Notes: generated by a model from the sequence alone, not told the origin. A DNA stretch of 64,000 nt from Sclerurus mexicanus (GCA_013396755.1 VWZF01000445.1:1441134-1505133); one strand, 5' to 3'; counted from the stretch's first letter, positions 1 to 14,570 are shown. Made by a program: numbers and translations.

Positions 1-1015
1 CTTTGGGCCAGGTTCCCCTCACCAGCAGGGAAGCACATCCATTTTAGTGGCCTCTCAAGTATAGTTAAGCAACTCACTTCTATTTGCTTCTGCTGTAGGA
101 GAGAGGAGTTTATTTCATGCAAAAACAAGGGTTACCAAGAATATTTGGTGGAATAGAAAGAACCAAGGGGATCGCAAATAAGCTTAGAAGAAGGTAGAGA
201 TTACCTCTTTCAAGTACCACTGTGAGAAGAAGCCTCACATGTCTTCAGTGGCAAGTCTTCCTACAAATCCTTATTTTTCAAAGAACTGTAATTCCTTCTA
301 CCTCTTTATAAATATTTGGCTTTTTCTGTGCTGTTAACACTTGTTGCCAACAGATGTTACCAATTTCTGTTCAAAATACAAGAAACAAACCATCGTAATT
401 CTGGATAAATTTGAAAAAGAAAAAATTAAAACCAAAACCAACATACAAATTCTTCTGCAGGAAAAAAAGAGGAAAAAAAAAAGCGTAACCAAACATAAAG
501 ACAAAAAAAACATTTTAAAACTTTACCAACAAGAAAGCAATCCATAGTCAGATTCATGAACAGATCCCTATGAAACTGATTTAGCAAGTCACAGCTAGAA
601 GTAAGAGCCAACACCTCTTAGCAGAAACACAAAGAGTTTCAGCTATTAAATCTGTCATACCTAGTACTATAACAAAGACCACTGTAATTGGCAGCACACT
701 GATCACCTTGCTTATATACAAAGGTTATAGCAGACTAATTTTTATAATTATACATGACGTATTGAAAAATTACATGCCTGGAAATTACAAGATATAAAAA
801 AACACATCTTCTTCTACAGAAGCTAAGTCCAAGAAGTATACATGGTCACTTGATGATATAATCCTTCACTGTTTCCTCTACATAGTTTTGGGAAGTTGCA
901 TCACAGGTTTATAAGCTATTTGTTTCAACAGGTTTTCCAAAATATTTCTGATTTCAGCTCAGTAGCTACAGTATCCATCCTTGCCATGAATGTTTAGGAT
1001 TGATGAACCCAGGAA

Positions 1016-1043
1016 ATATATATATATATATATATACACACAG
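1016..1043. repeat. (AT)n-(CA)n compound microsatellite
   Basis: An uninterrupted AT dinucleotide run from 1016 to 1036 passes directly into ACACACAG. This is a simple compound dinucleotide repeat, probably length-polymorphic. No function is implied. Confidence 0.95.
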
Positions 1044-4000
1044 ACACATATAAATGTGTATGTATGTATACTCACATACATCTTTTATACAGAGATACAT
1101 ATTTCAAGATATAAATGTTTCCACCAGCAATTTGACAGAGGTGTGACCTTTACCATTACTGAATGCTATTATATTTTGACTACTAATGCGTAGCAGAGCT
1201 TCGATGTTAACACACAGAATAGGCAGGCATTACTTATGTGTGATGCCTATTTGTGGATCTTGACATTTCTCTGAAGTCGGCCACTCAAGGAAGCAGCTAT
1301 GGCCACTTGGAGAGCTTAGAAAAATGAAGCCTAACCTAACAAAATCAAACAAATTTGTGATGACTCACTGTCTGACACATCAGTGGTGCCCATTGCAAGA
1401 TCCACTGGGAAGGAGGACTTGTCCACCATTTCATCAACCCCCTATATGAACTGGAATCACAGAGTAATGCTAATCAATATTGGGAGTTAGAGTAGTTTTA
1501 GAAGGATACTCAGAAAAATAATTATATACAATGCAACATTTCCTGACACCTTCCAATCCACTTGGCAGCATGATGCTCAAGGAGCACAGAAACAGCCAAC
1601 ATTCAATCATGCCCTTTAAACAGTTTGCCTGTAGAGACAGTGCATGACTCACAAAGCAGGGTATTCTCAGCTGAGACAGCAGCTTCTGACTCAGCAGCAA
1701 GCAGCCAAATGTCTGCTATTAAAGGTGATGAAAAGGTCAATCTGATAACTTCAAGTGAAGGAGGAGCTGGTAACAAGTTGAGTTCCCCATCTTGGGCAGC
1801 ACACGTGGAGAAGTTTCAAGATGTCCTCCTGGTGCAGCAACTAATCAGTGAAGCAGTAGGTGCATTTTGAGCTCATTTACTAGTGCTTGTGACTACACAT
1901 TCCAACAAGCTGTTCTCTGGAAGCAGAGAATAAGACATGGGGCACTGCCACACAGAAACTATCCTGCAAGCTCTTCTTAAAGAACAAGAAAAAGCATTGT
2001 TTGGGGACTTGAAGCAAAACATGTCCTGGGCTAAAATTCATCCATCCCTTCTCAATAAATTATACTTGCAAGTCAAAGTATGTCTCAGCATAAAAGGAAA
2101 TTAATGACTCAGATTTTCAATCAGTCCTTTGGATCCACCAGGGAGGGGGTCACACTGAGTTCCAGGGTTGCTGCTGCCACCACAGAAAGACAGCTACCTT
2201 GCAGAGACAGACAGCAGGACACAGAAATAGTTCTCAAACAAGTTCCTGGGGAATCACATACAGCACTGCCAGAGTAGACTAAAGTTTCACAAGTAAATAC
2301 GATGGCTGACTATTAAGAAAGGTCCCCCTCTTCCTGCATTGCCATGTTAGCCAAGAATGATGACAATTGGAAACGAAGATGGTAAAGATGAAATTAAATG
2401 TAAAAAAACCCAGCACTCGAGAAGATGCTTTGTGGTTCTGAGTTCCTCTGTGCTTGGTGAGGACTTCAGAGCATAACAAGTGCACCTCTAAAAGAAGCAG
2501 CTACAAAAACTCATCATCACTTTATGAGCTGTGCTTATGCTCTGCAATGGCATTTTACTTACCCATTACCTGTAAGAGCACTGGAAAGAAGACCTCAAGA
2601 AAATCTTCAGTATAAATTTGAGAAAAGTATTACATGCACAGAGTGAGAAGTACTGCAAGGATCCCATGAGTTTTCCAACAGCTACAGCTTCCTTTCTTTG
2701 CCCAGGTTATAGATTCACTAAGGGGTGCTGTGCTTGCTTGGCACTGGCAGTTGGAAAAAGTGTCTCATTTGCTCCAGTAAAGGTGGAATGAAAGCTCTCT
2801 AGAATGAAAAGACTGAAGCTTGAGAGGACTCTCATCCATAAGCTCAAATCTGTGCCACTTCTTCCAATCTTTAAATATAGGTCTGTAAAGGGCAAATTAC
2901 TGAATTAGACCATCATGACTCTGGAAACAGGCGATTCAGAGTTACTGGGACAAGAAGAATTAAAGACAGAGAAGTGCACTGGGAACACAGAGAGGCTGGT
3001 GCATAACCTGGGGGTGTGAAGTTTGGTGTGATATCTGAGTGCCTCTCCTATGCCATGAAGACAAAAGAACTTACTGAATGCCTGGGGGATGGTGTGAGGG
3101 CATAGTGGGGTGTCTGAAGGTGCAAACCCTGCCAGAATAGCAGCAGAGAGCTGCTTAAAGTGCAGAGAGATAAACTTGGTGCAATCACAGCCCTGCTGCT
3201 TTTTGGACATGGTCACTGCTACCAGCTGTTTCACAAACTGACCGGGCAGCATCTCAGAGAGCAGTAACTGGCACAGGCCAAACCAGCCAGTGAATGTGCT
3301 GGTATTTAGCATGGGCAATTAGAAGACTCAAGAAGGCTGTGTGTTATTCTGCAGCGTATTTTCAGCCAGTGTAGCCAGGTTTTCATCATCCCTCAGCTGA
3401 GGGAGCACATCCCATCCCTGAAACACATCCTGCCGAGGTGGGGAGAATGGGGTGTCACCTCCCCCCTCTGCCTAACTCTTCACATTTGGGTTGCACCTGT
3501 CTTCACAGAAAGCTACTGCTAAGGTTGTTTCCTCTCCTCCAGATCTCTATCCATGCTTACCTGCAGAGATCAAGGGTGCTACAGAAAATCAGAGCAGATG
3601 CTCCAGAGCTATCAGATGGCAGTGATCCCCAGCTGATTGCAATATAGCCTTTTTAGTTCCTTGAGTCATTTTGCAGAGATTTAGGAAGGAGGGAGTTCCT
3701 TGCAGCATCGGATATTGTCATTATGCAGCACAATCAGGGACTCTGATGAAATGCTCTTTTCTCAACAACAGCATTCCTATGAACCTCAGACAAGACACAG
3801 AGACTTGCAGCCTTGTGCGAGACTGACTGGGTTGGCAGATCTGGGCTTGGATTTCTCTCAGACAGGTATCCTGACCTCTGTGAATAAATGCCACAGTGCA
3901 GATGATAAATGGACCTTGTTCGCTATCTCAGTCAGGTGTCCTCCCCTGGCCTGCAGAGAAGGGTCTTCTCTCAGACAGTGAGGAGGTCCATGACGGAACC

Positions 4001-7000
4001 TCCCTGCCAGGGCAGGGCAGGCACAGAGCTTGAACTGAGGGCTATCTGCAGGCCACCTTATTACACATCACACAACCAGAGTAAAAGGGAGAGAGGGGAG
4101 GAAACATTTTGCTGCTTAGAGACCTGGTCAACTTCTGAACGCTGCAGGGGGTAGGCACGGCTGAAAGGAGAAATCTGACTGCAAGCCTGAACACCCTGGT
4201 TTCTGCTGGTTTTTCTGATCTTTAACACTATTTGATCATACAGGCAGCTATTTCATAGTTTACCCATGCCATTACTCTAGGCTGTGTAACTTGCAACCAT
4301 TGAGAGCAATATATCCCACTTGCCCACACAGCAGGATCACTCATGAAAGCAAAGTGAATTTGATTTTCGAGCGGTCAGTCTAGATGCCGTGGCTGACACT
4401 GGCTCTCACTCCCCCTTCCGACACAGGCCGCAACAAAGCACTTCTTTCTGCAAAGCAAAATCAGCATGTCAAGAAAAATCAATGAAAGCAAGGGGAAAAA
4501 ATGCCTCCGGCTCTGTAGGGCTTTTAATGCATAGCTGCACTTCAGAGCTTGGAAAAAGCACAATGCTGAGGAAAGCCCCAGGAGAGCAGAGGAACCTAGG
4601 AGTCACCATTGGAGAACTCTCAGGTTTCCCTCTCTCTCTTGACATTTTTGCTGACTTTAGCTAAGGTAGGTCAAGTCACATGTTTCAGTGGCTTTTCTGC
4701 AGTTTATCAGCTGTTTCAGTGGGACGAGGATGCACCAAGCACTAGAGTGCAAACCACAGTTCAAGGCATGCTTTGAACCTGTGCATCACGTAAGAGAAAT
4801 GCAGCAGAAACACGGCACCAGAAAACAATTTGTATCTTCTTATTTGTGCGCTTAAGTGTTTTTTCATGACCAAGCAGCAGCAAGAAGTTTCTGTCTCATG
4901 TGAATCTCTTATGTGGCCATCCAGCCCTGAATGCCCTTCAGAAACTGGTAACGTTGCATTCAGGACTATGCTCTACAGAGCATTCAAAATGTAAATGCCA
5001 TCCTGCTGGGCCAAAGGCTTGTAGCTGCAATATCTTAGGATGGTGAACTTCTGGCAAATCCAAGTCAGGGTTCCTACTGAAGGACTTGAGACAAACTGCA
5101 GAGGTGGGCAGCCTCAGGAGAGGAGATGTGATGCTTTCCAGGCTGTCCAGATCTAGAGTAATGAGCCAGGTCAGCATTTCAATCTTCCTCTCTGGGCCCA
5201 GGTGATCCAGAGCCCAGGAAGGATAGAGTCCCAGACAGCTGTTGAGTGACAGCAATACACCTGACAAGCATGCTGTCTGCTCTGAGAAGCTGGAAGCATG
5301 ACTGAATTTCACTCATTTTAGAAACACCGGGTTTCTGAAACATAAATTTTTCAGAACTTCTACTGTACAGGGCATTTTGAAGGTGTCTCAGTACAGCCTA
5401 TTTCATACCACAACTGTTCTTCAGAAACATGATCCAGAAATCCCAATCTTCACTAGTTCCATACTCCTCATCTAACAGCTTCCTACTAGAAATCCTAAAA
5501 GGGCTCCTTTTTGACAATGCAGTTTTCAAAACCCAGGCCCAACTATGCTTCATGGACATGTCTTTCTGGTATGAATAAAGCTTACAAAACTATCTGTCCC
5601 CAAACAGCTTTTCCTTTCCCCTTTCTCCGTATTCTCTCCTATGTACTTTCCTGAACTTCATCCCAGAAATTTCATCTATGCTTGAGCTTGGCAAAATTAT
5701 GAAATATTATATCATTTAATGAAAAGTCAAGTCATTTAATGGTTCAACAAGCAAAACACTCAAATCATAGATATTAAAATAACAAAACCCATTTATTCGG
5801 AATAATGCTTCTGTTTTACTACAGACATTTGAAAATCTTAATAATGGAACAGAGTATTTCATTTAAACTGAAGCATGTTAGGCCTTTGAACTTTTTTTGA
5901 CTAAGTCCTTTGGTCACCCACACAAAGTGATTACACTCAGCCACACACCCACTTCAGAGGACATACAAGCCCCTGCAAACACAGATGGCCACACGCTTCA
6001 TGAAGGTGACTGCTATCCTACTCCACTGCACACCTCTGTTTATCATCTTCTGCTCATTTTCCTCCAGATTATGCCCTCTGAGTTTGCTTTCTCTGACTAA
6101 CTGAATCTTTTGCTCAGCCCAAAAGTTTACACAATGTCTATTTCACATGGGTAAGGGCAAAAAAATTCTGTTGTTCAATACATCACACCAATAGAAAAAA
6201 CAATTCTTGCCATTCTTCCTCTCCAAATACCTTTCTCTACTCTTTCCCACAGTCAGGCAAACTCAAAGAGTCAAAGGAATCTGTCTGTCAATATCTCTGT
6301 CGTGGAGAATGAGTATAGGAGGAGAATACTCAGTGGCACTAATGCAATAAGGAAGCTACAGTGCAAGCCCTGGGCCACAGAGACAGTGCACAGCATTTGC
6401 ATTACCATTTCAAGAAAATTTTTCAAATCATAGACCTTGAAATCTGCTATTTGCAAATGAAATTGTTTTTCACCATCCTGGGAATAGGGGTCAAGAAAAA
6501 GCTAATGATGGCCTTACAAATTATACACACAAAATAAGCATGCCTTATGTGTGAAGCTGCTCTCAAGAGATCATTTCATTAACAGCTGCAGAGTCTGAAT
6601 TTTTTGGTTCTGATATTCCGACAGGAACCCAAACAGCCACTGTGAGTCACACAGGTATCTCAAGCTTAGTTATCCTCAGTGAATCCCAGCTGCCCTCAGG
6701 GGCTATTTGGAAGGCTCCTCACCAAGCTGCTGCTGGGCTTATTGTCCCTGATGTTTCCAATCCCATTTCACCATGCTTCCCCTTCAAAGGCCAGGTGAAC
6801 TGCTGGGCCATTTAGTCCTACGGAGTGGTGGCTTCAGATTCAGCCAGTGTAGGAAAAAGGGGTTTCTGAGCAGAAACTCCTGGTGTAATTCACTGGGAAT
6901 TATGCTCAGCTATGGGGTCCTGGCCTGAAAGGGCCTTCACAACTGCTTTGTATAAGTTGTAATGTTTCAGATCCATTGCTCAGGCATGACACAGGTATTT

Positions 7001-8539
7001 GAGGGTCTGTGCTGCCAGACTGGCAAGACAAGCACTGTTGTATTCAGAAACTACAACTGGAGCACCAACATCAGAGCTTCAGGAAGGCTTAAAATGGGTC
7101 TGCCATGGAAATGGATCCCCAAGAGCACCTTAGGAAAGATGTTCAGTAGAAGAACAGCTTTCTCAATTAAAATCAAAACACAGATGCCCCCTGAAACACC
7201 CCACGCATGCCTTGCTTATTAACACCAGCCTCACTCTGCATTGCCTCTCCAGCAGCCCTAGTGGCATCCCTCCCTTCAGTCAGAGTTAGTTCGACTAGAG
7301 TTAGCTTGCTAACTCTAAAAAGTAAAACTGAAGTCAAGCTATTGTAATGAGGGACTAGAAAAGAGTCACAAGTGCTAATGGCCCATTTTGTAGAAAAAGC
7401 TATACTGCTCTTTGGAGCAGTAAGATCTGAAGTTCTCTAGTCATTATCAGAACTTGGTTCCTCAGCAAAACAGCAGTGAACCATACACACATCCTCCACA
7501 TTGGCATAAAAAATTAGGCCAGGGAGCCTTTTGTCCCCCTTTTTCACTCTTCAGTTCCCAGAAGCCACAGAAGCAAAGAATGCACATACTTGATTCCTCC
7601 TTCAAACTGCTTTAGACCATTCTCCTGGACCAAAGCAGGCCTAAATTACCCCTCTGAAAGGGAAGCTATCAAACCTACCATTTGACTACTGTACAGCCCA
7701 GTTTGCTGACCTTTTTGGATTATCTCCTCCATGGTTCACACAAACAATGCAGGGAACAATTTGGCCAGGCAAAGGCTTCTCATTCACAGCCACATGCTAC
7801 CCACACAGTGGCAAAGCCTGGGCTCTAAAGGTCAGGCTGGGAAGGAGCAACATAGTGGGGACCATCCCGGGATGTACCACCTTGCCATCCCCTCTGTCCA
7901 TCCAGCCACCAGGTATTCTGCTGCGTACTCAGGGTAAGCAATGTCACAGACACAAACACCATGACTGACAAAAACTGAGATTTCCTTTCCTCCCCTACAG
8001 GCTGGCAGAGGTGGGGAGAGGGTTTGATATTTGGCTGCTCAGTTTCTGCCAGTTGCTGCTTGAATTTATCTCAGGAGTCACCATCCAACAGATGACCAGT
8101 GCTGTTTATACCCAAACCATTAATGTATCAATCTTGAAAACACATTCAAGAACAAGCCCCAGCAGAGCATTTATAACTCAAACAGACACTACAAGGACAC
8201 TCTTTTCTGCACCTGACATTCAGGGTCACACCAGCTGTCCAGAGGCAGGCCAGTCCTGCCACTCTTGGCTTATCATTGGAGGTGGTGGCAATAAATCACA
8301 GTAAATACATAGAAGTGTAAGAGCTGAAGGAGGGAAAGGCAGAGAACATGGTAGGAAGGGGTAAGTCTTCAGGGCTGTTAAATTAAGAGGTGCCTGTTAC
8401 CTTCTCCATGGGAGTTTTCTCAGTACAGTCCTGCAGCCTTTGCTGGTGTGGACTATCTCCGTGACTTCCTGTCATCTCCTGGAAGACAGAAACAGGCCCA
8501 CAGGCTGCACCTGTCAGTACTCAAGCTTCATTACACAGA

Positions 8540-8840
8540 GTAGGATCCAAACAGGCATCTCAATTAATCACACTCATGTATTAGTAAGTAATTCATTAAT
8601 TCAATAAATTGCTCTAGGCCAGAGCATAATCAGTCATGTCAGAGATTATAACAAAAATCACAAACCAAAGTGTTAAACATGAGCCCATCCTTGCTGATTC
8701 ATCATCTGTAGTAATCATTCACGGCAGAACAGGTATACTTTATATACTTTAAGACAGGTGGCATGAAAAATTTATCATCTTAATTGTGCAGATTTCCTCT
8801 ATCAGATCTGCTGATTGAGCAACATAAAATCTAAGTTGCA
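8540..8840. promoter_or_regulatory. AT-rich candidate conserved non-coding element
   Basis: The block is rich in ATTA/TAAT cores (for example around 8553-8560 and 8585-8607) and in TGATTCATCA- and TAATCATTCA-like words. It has no repeat signature and no open frame. Such clustering is typical of vertebrate developmental enhancers, but conservation cannot be judged from one sequence. This is a weak, inference-only call. Confidence 0.2.
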
Positions 8841-9207
8841 GAAAATTCAGAAACAAGGCAACTGAGAAAATATAAACATTTTTGCAATCTGCTCACTGAT
8901 AGCCAGTAAACGCTCTGCTTGATAAATGGGGACTTACCTGTACAGTAACGTGCAATTCTTCATCCCCTAAGCCTCAAGCACAGGGCTAAAAAGGTGCTGT
9001 AGAGACCAAGAGAAGCCACAGCCCTAGCTGGAGCTCTGAGAGCACACACTGAGCAAGCTCCTGCTGGAACACTGTATCTCCATCATCCCAATTTCTATTG
9101 TCTGTTCCCAAATAGGCCACTGTATGACAAAGAAAACATCAATCAACAGGTTTCATTCATTTGGCTCTATCCACCTAGTGATGATTTTGTGGCAAGGAAG
9201 AAGCTCT

Positions 9208-9545
9208 GCATCACAGAACTCAAAGAACTGAGCTGGAAAGGACCTCAGATCCCAATGTCCAGTTAAGCACATCTACCTCAGCGTTAGCAGGTTCCCAGCT
9301 AATTTCTTCATACAGCTCTCAATATAATCCTCAGGCAATGTATCCCAGCCTTTCACTTTTTCTCTGTTTAGAAATGTTTTCTTACCATCTTCCTACAAGC
9401 TAAGCTTGTTACTTCTTATTATGTCTACCACACACTTGGAAAAGAGACTGCTCCCTTGCTTTCTGCAGTACCCTTTTGTGCTCTAAAGTCTGCCCTCTTC
9501 TCCATCCAGTTTCTCTTCTATACTCAGGATTCAAACTGATATTTT
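9208..9545 (-). mobile_element. CR1 LINE 3' fragment, minus strand, diverged
   Basis: Read on the minus strand this is a degraded CR1 3' region. On the + strand it opens with the complement of the CR1 tail: TCACAGAACTC, then a GAGCTGGAAAGGACCTCAGA-like segment. The AGCAGGTTCCCAGCTAATTTC stretch and the TTTTCTTACCATCTTCCTAC stretch match the usual order of CR1 3' blocks. The ORF2 5' part is absent, as expected for a 5'-truncated insertion. Divergence is high, so it is an old copy with no coding capacity. Confidence 0.7.
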
Positions 9546-12500
9546 GGGGTGAGTTTCCCTTACCTATGCAATAAAAAATGCAGACTCAGATAAAATAAGA
9601 CTGCCTGTAGATTAATACTTGTGTCATTAAGGCAGTTAAGATAGGCGAAATTAAGTTAAAGATAGAAGAGAGAGAGCTTTTTAAAAGTTGTCCTAAATAT
9701 AACAAAAGAACTCATTCCTATTGACAGAAAATTTCTGTATCTTTTTAAGTCCAGAGGAGAGAAAGCAAGCTACAATGCAAGGAACAAAATCAACTGATTA
9801 CTCCTCTTTCTGCAAATGAATTGAGCTATTAGTGTTATAAACAGACTGAAGAAGTTGCCTTTGTGATCAGAAATTGAAAAAGCTTGCTGAAAAATGCAAA
9901 GTTCACCTGTTCGCACAAAAAAAGGGGCCTATTTTCACCATAAAAAATTCCCGTTATTTGGCAAGTTGTAATTAACAGAATAGGCTTCTGGTATTGTAAT
10001 GCTAACTTGTTGATGGCATTCAGAGGTCATGTTCTATAGCTGCATAGAGGTGTGTTCCTGTTTCACTCTGCCTGATTTTAAGAACACACGTATCATGTAG
10101 TAGGGACAACACAAGATGTACAGATGAACATCTAGCCCATTGCAGTGGGACTCAGACATTGCACAAGCTACATTCACAGCATAATTCATCATTGTAGTTT
10201 GCATGATCTAACTATAATTAAATTTGCAGTTCTTTACATATCCAAAGCCGTTACTTTTACATATTAAATAATCACACCTCTGGTGAGCCAGGTCTCACAT
10301 GGTTAGGATTAACATTTAATCATCTAGTTTACAGCCATAACAACTAGGCCTTGCTCTTGGAAGTGTGCTTTTATGCTCTGCTTGCTTATACATAAATTCC
10401 AAACTTTTCTGGCCATTCATTACAAGAGATGTTTTGAGCTGCCAGAAGCAGCATGAGATCACTGAATATCTGATGCTGGGGAGGGCTGTATACTCCCTGT
10501 CACTGCACAGAAACACTGACTGCTGTTGAACGCATTCAGCAACTGGGGAGTGTCAGCCCTCTGTAAGAATGTGTCCTCCTCAAAAAGGTCAATAACTATT
10601 TGCATGTGTTAGGCTGTGGATGAGGATAAGCTCAGTAGATATTAGATATTTTCCAGCCCCTGCCTGCTGTACCACTGTTTTCTTCCAGCTGAGAGCCAGT
10701 ACACTAAGATTCATCACATGAAGCTGTCTAAGAGTCTAGTCCATACTCAGTGGGTTTTGTCCCTGTGTAGTCAATGGAGACAGATGGGTGCGCTCCAGAG
10801 GGCAGTGCATTTTGTCCTGAAACAGATGATTGAAATACATGAAATGGCTCCCCAAATACCTGTTTTGGATTACACATCTAGCTTTCCAACGGTTTAGATT
10901 TAGCAATAAAAATTACCTGAAAGAAAAAAAATATTTTCCAAGCAAATATCTGTCTTTATTTCAAGTTCGACACTCAAAGCTTTGAGCAGGGGTTAAAGTA
11001 ACTGAGCAGCAGCAAGCACCACACAGGTGAGGGTGATTCTAATGTCCAGGATGTCAGGTGGTCATATACTGATGCAGCCCATGAGATGCCACTATCTGGA
11101 CATGGATAAATCCAGATTACCCTCTAGTTATGGTACACTGTATCACTGATGACCAGGTAGACATGAGCTCCCTGACCTGAAAAGAAGGTGCATTTCAGAC
11201 TCTCTTTGCCCAACACAATTATGACTCAGGACTTTTTCTTCACACTTCAAAAACTAAGCAACGCACAGTTTCTCGTGTCGGGAATAAGTCCAACCAACCT
11301 GTCACTGAGATGCAATATGCCAGTTTTCTCTCTGTCTCCTGACTTACCCATCAGGTAGAAGGGAGAGCCAATTCCCATCCTTTCCATCTGTGGTATGTCC
11401 ATGACGTGAGTTTCCCTGATGCACGTGACAACATTGAAAAGGCAAATTTACTGATAAACTGCTGCCTACCTTTCACATCCTCTGTTACTACTATGCTCTA
11501 GTAAAAGTGGAGATCATTTTGTATTATCCCTTGTTCTTGCTGCTGCACAGCCAGTGTCATCAGCCACAGCCGACTGTCCAGACCCATGGAACCCAGCAAA
11601 TTACAGAACTATTTCAGACATTAATCCTGGAGCCGGCAGACCGCAACTATACTTTTGTGTGATAGTCGTGTTCATCAGAAAAGTTGTTGATTCTGAAGTC
11701 ACCTGAGAACACACAAACATCCCTCTAAAATCAACTGTAGTCCAGTTTCAAGCTAGAAACTCTCATCTCCATTCGTACGCCACCACAAAGGTCAAAGGAC
11801 ATGAAGGACAGATCAAGAACAGTACTTACGAAAAGCTGCCCTAAAACCTGGATACAGTGAGAAGCATGTCTGACCTTCCATTTCCAAGCCCCAGTGATTC
11901 CTGGTGGTGTGGGAGAAAACCACAGTGACTGTGCAGTGGCTGTGGATGCAGACTGCCCTGCTGCCACCAGTCCAATAAGCAGAGGCTGCTTGCATTTGCT
12001 GTCAAAGGTTTTTTTTCTTCTTTCTCGTAATACTGCTTATTTAACACTTTGTCCAAATGATATCTGGCTGACAGCTGTACATTGAAAAAGCACAGAATGA
12101 ACTCCTTTGCAAAATTCATTATCACTGAAACAGTGACAAATGACTCAGGACTTGCAAAAAATTCTACTGTCAGGAAAAGTCATTCTACAATGAGGCTAAT
12201 GACTTCTAAAAGAAACCTGTGATTTTAAGACTCAGAACTTGTAATAAATAGTATTCAAGAGAAATGCATGCTAAACAGTCTCAGTATAATTATCTACTAG
12301 AAACCTGATTGACAATATTTACAGCTATTAAGCATATCAAGATAAAAGGTTCTTACAAGTGATTCTAGAGCATCAATTTTACATATATATATATTATAAT
12401 ATGTAATATAGCTTAAGAAACTAGTAATTTTAAATTCAACTGAGGAAAAACAGTTTGGAAGAAGCAGATAAGCTTCAAACATCAATATTACAATGTAGAG

Positions 12501-14089
12501 TTTGAAAAAAAAGTCTGAATTGGCTTTGGTGTCTTCAGAATGAGCCTCCCTGGATCAAAAGCTATTTGATGCCAATGGGAAGGATCCTCTAAGTAGTCTT
12601 TTGGAGACTTAGAAACTCTTTACAGTCATCATAATCAAAGCAAAAGTCTTGCCTTTGGACAGAAACAGCTTGGAAGAATACAAAAAACCCCACATGTAAT
12701 AAAAATCAAAAGCAAGTTGGTCTTTCCTGAACTGCATGAATTTCCTTTAACTTGTATAGCCTTGGATTGGTGAGGAGAGGTGGAGTCTGTGGCCAGCAAC
12801 ACATTTTTGGGCATGATGTGTATGGGCAAGAGCAAGAAGATTCGGGTACATAAGACTTGTATGAAATGGTGGAAATTCTCACAAATGGTCCCCCGACACA
12901 AAGCTGACCGATTTTGCCAGCTCTAGGTAAAACTTACCGTTGTGTCGCTGAAATATGAAAGACTAAGTTTCCCAACAAAACAGATAATTTTCTCTCAAAT
13001 AAACTTCTTCTAGGTAATTAAAAGGACAGAATTGAAAAAACCTTTCCTACCGTAATTAGAGGTGCTCAAACTAATGGTCCAAGGAAATCCCAAATACTCA
13101 GATGCCCTCTTAATCGCAGCTGAGCAGCTATAATGGTAAAATGCAGTTCCAGATAACTAAAGGCTGGAGGGTAGACAAGCTGTAAAATTCATTCTTGCTG
13201 GAAAACCTGCCAAGGCCAAGCACTGAAGGTGACAGCTTCATTCAGTACCATTTCCCCATTCTGCAATAAAGTTGACAAATTAAATGACATTTAAAACAAG
13301 AAATCTTGCTTGAATGTATGTGCAAAAATACGCCACATTTTACTCCTGGAAACGAATATTCTGCTAAGACTGAGGAAATTGCTATATCAAGGGACAAAGA
13401 GCCCAAATATTTTAAAAGCAAACGGCTGTCTTTTCGGCAAACATCCCTATTCTCGTTAAATATGAAGGATGAAGACCAGTTCTTCCCACAGTAAAAACAC
13501 ATTCCCAATTGAAGGTAGATTTAACTAGATGGCATCAGTAGGATACCTTCTCCATTAGGCATATGTTTGTATTTCCGTAAGCCTGTGACTGATTTTTCAA
13601 ACAATTTTATCACACAAGCAAACAACAATGAAAGGGATTTGAGAAATAAATGTTAAAAAACCTTCATTGGTTTCTAGATTTTAGGGTTAAAACCAGATTG
13701 TCTCCCAACACAGGGAGTGAAAGAGGACCTGTTTTTCAAAGGGGCTGAGAAGCCAGCTCCTTATTGCAACTCTAAAACACCACAGGCCATTCTGAAAAGG
13801 TGAAGTGATTTGAAAATATGGCACATCTGTGCATACTTTTTTGACTATTACCTTTAGGTGATGAGATGATCTTTCCATAATATTCACATGTTATTATGTT
13901 TGTATTCACAAATATGATCAGTGACCACCTTTCAAATACTAAGTGCTAAAAATTACACATTAAGGCAGATAGGTCAAACGTTTCAGGGCTTGCTACTGTA
14001 GATTGGCCATCAGTAAATTCTACTTGAAACTCTTATTTCAGCTTATCCTGAGGTTTTTGTATCCAGCACATTTGTAGGTGGGGGATGGG
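9546..14089. other. Non-coding interval, no gene recognised
   Basis: No convincing coding exon or RNA gene is visible. Short open frames are scattered on both strands and look like chance. A small AT microsatellite lies at 12382-12395. The AT-rich stretch at about 10160-10280 has several ATTA cores and no repeat similarity that I recognise. Confidence 0.55.
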
Positions 14090-14570
14090 GGGGGTGTAGT
14101 TTGGAATGAAAGAAACACCCTGACATACTCAAGTCCAATGGATGGTCAGGGGGCCACACCACAGGACATTTGAGGGGAGGTTGAACAGCTGGGGCTGTTC
14201 AGGCTGGGAAGTGAAGCCTCAGAGGGCATGTACTCATTGCCCACAGCTGATGGTTACAGAGAAGACAGAAGCAAGTTTTCTCAGGGGTTAACAGAAAAAG
14301 AAGAGGCAATGGGCACAAGTTAAAGCACTTAAACATATGGAGAATAATTCTCCATGAGAGTGGTCAGACACTGGAACCAGTGCCCAGAAAGCTCAAGGTA
14401 CCTCCAGCCTTGGAAACATTCAAAACTCATTTAGACAAGGCCATGAGCAAACAAGACTCAAGGCCATGAGTCTTAATTTTTAATTTCGCCCTTTATTAGC
14501 AGAGAGGGTGAGATCAGACAATCTCCAAAAGTCCCTTGCGGCCTATATAATTCTGTGATTGTATGATCCT
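14090..14570 (+). mobile_element. CR1 LINE 3' fragment, plus strand
   Basis: Diagnostic CR1 3' blocks occur in order: GGGGAGGTTGAACAGCTGG, GGGGCTGTTCAGGCTGGGA, a GTCAGACACTGGAACCAG stretch, then CCTTGGAAACATTCAAAACT. The end is a typical tail, AATTCTGTGATTGTATGATC, near 14550-14569. The 5' end is truncated. At 14443-14474 the order is disturbed by a short duplicated, inverted-repeat-bearing segment (AAGGCCATGAG twice). The left boundary is approximate. Confidence 0.8.

Larger units (their letters stand above)
1..9207. other. Non-coding flank, no gene recognised
   Basis: No open frame here exceeds about 140 codons, and none resembles a protein family I know. Base composition is AT-rich to average, and stops are frequent in all frames. 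I see a TA/CA microsatellite at 1016-1043 and an A-rich stretch at about 416-520. An AT-rich block at 8540-8840 carries several ATTA-type cores. No RNA gene or clear mobile element was identified. The stretch lies upstream of PTCHD1, a region that is gene-poor in other amniotes (established knowledge), so distal regulatory DNA is the most likely content. Confidence 0.6.
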
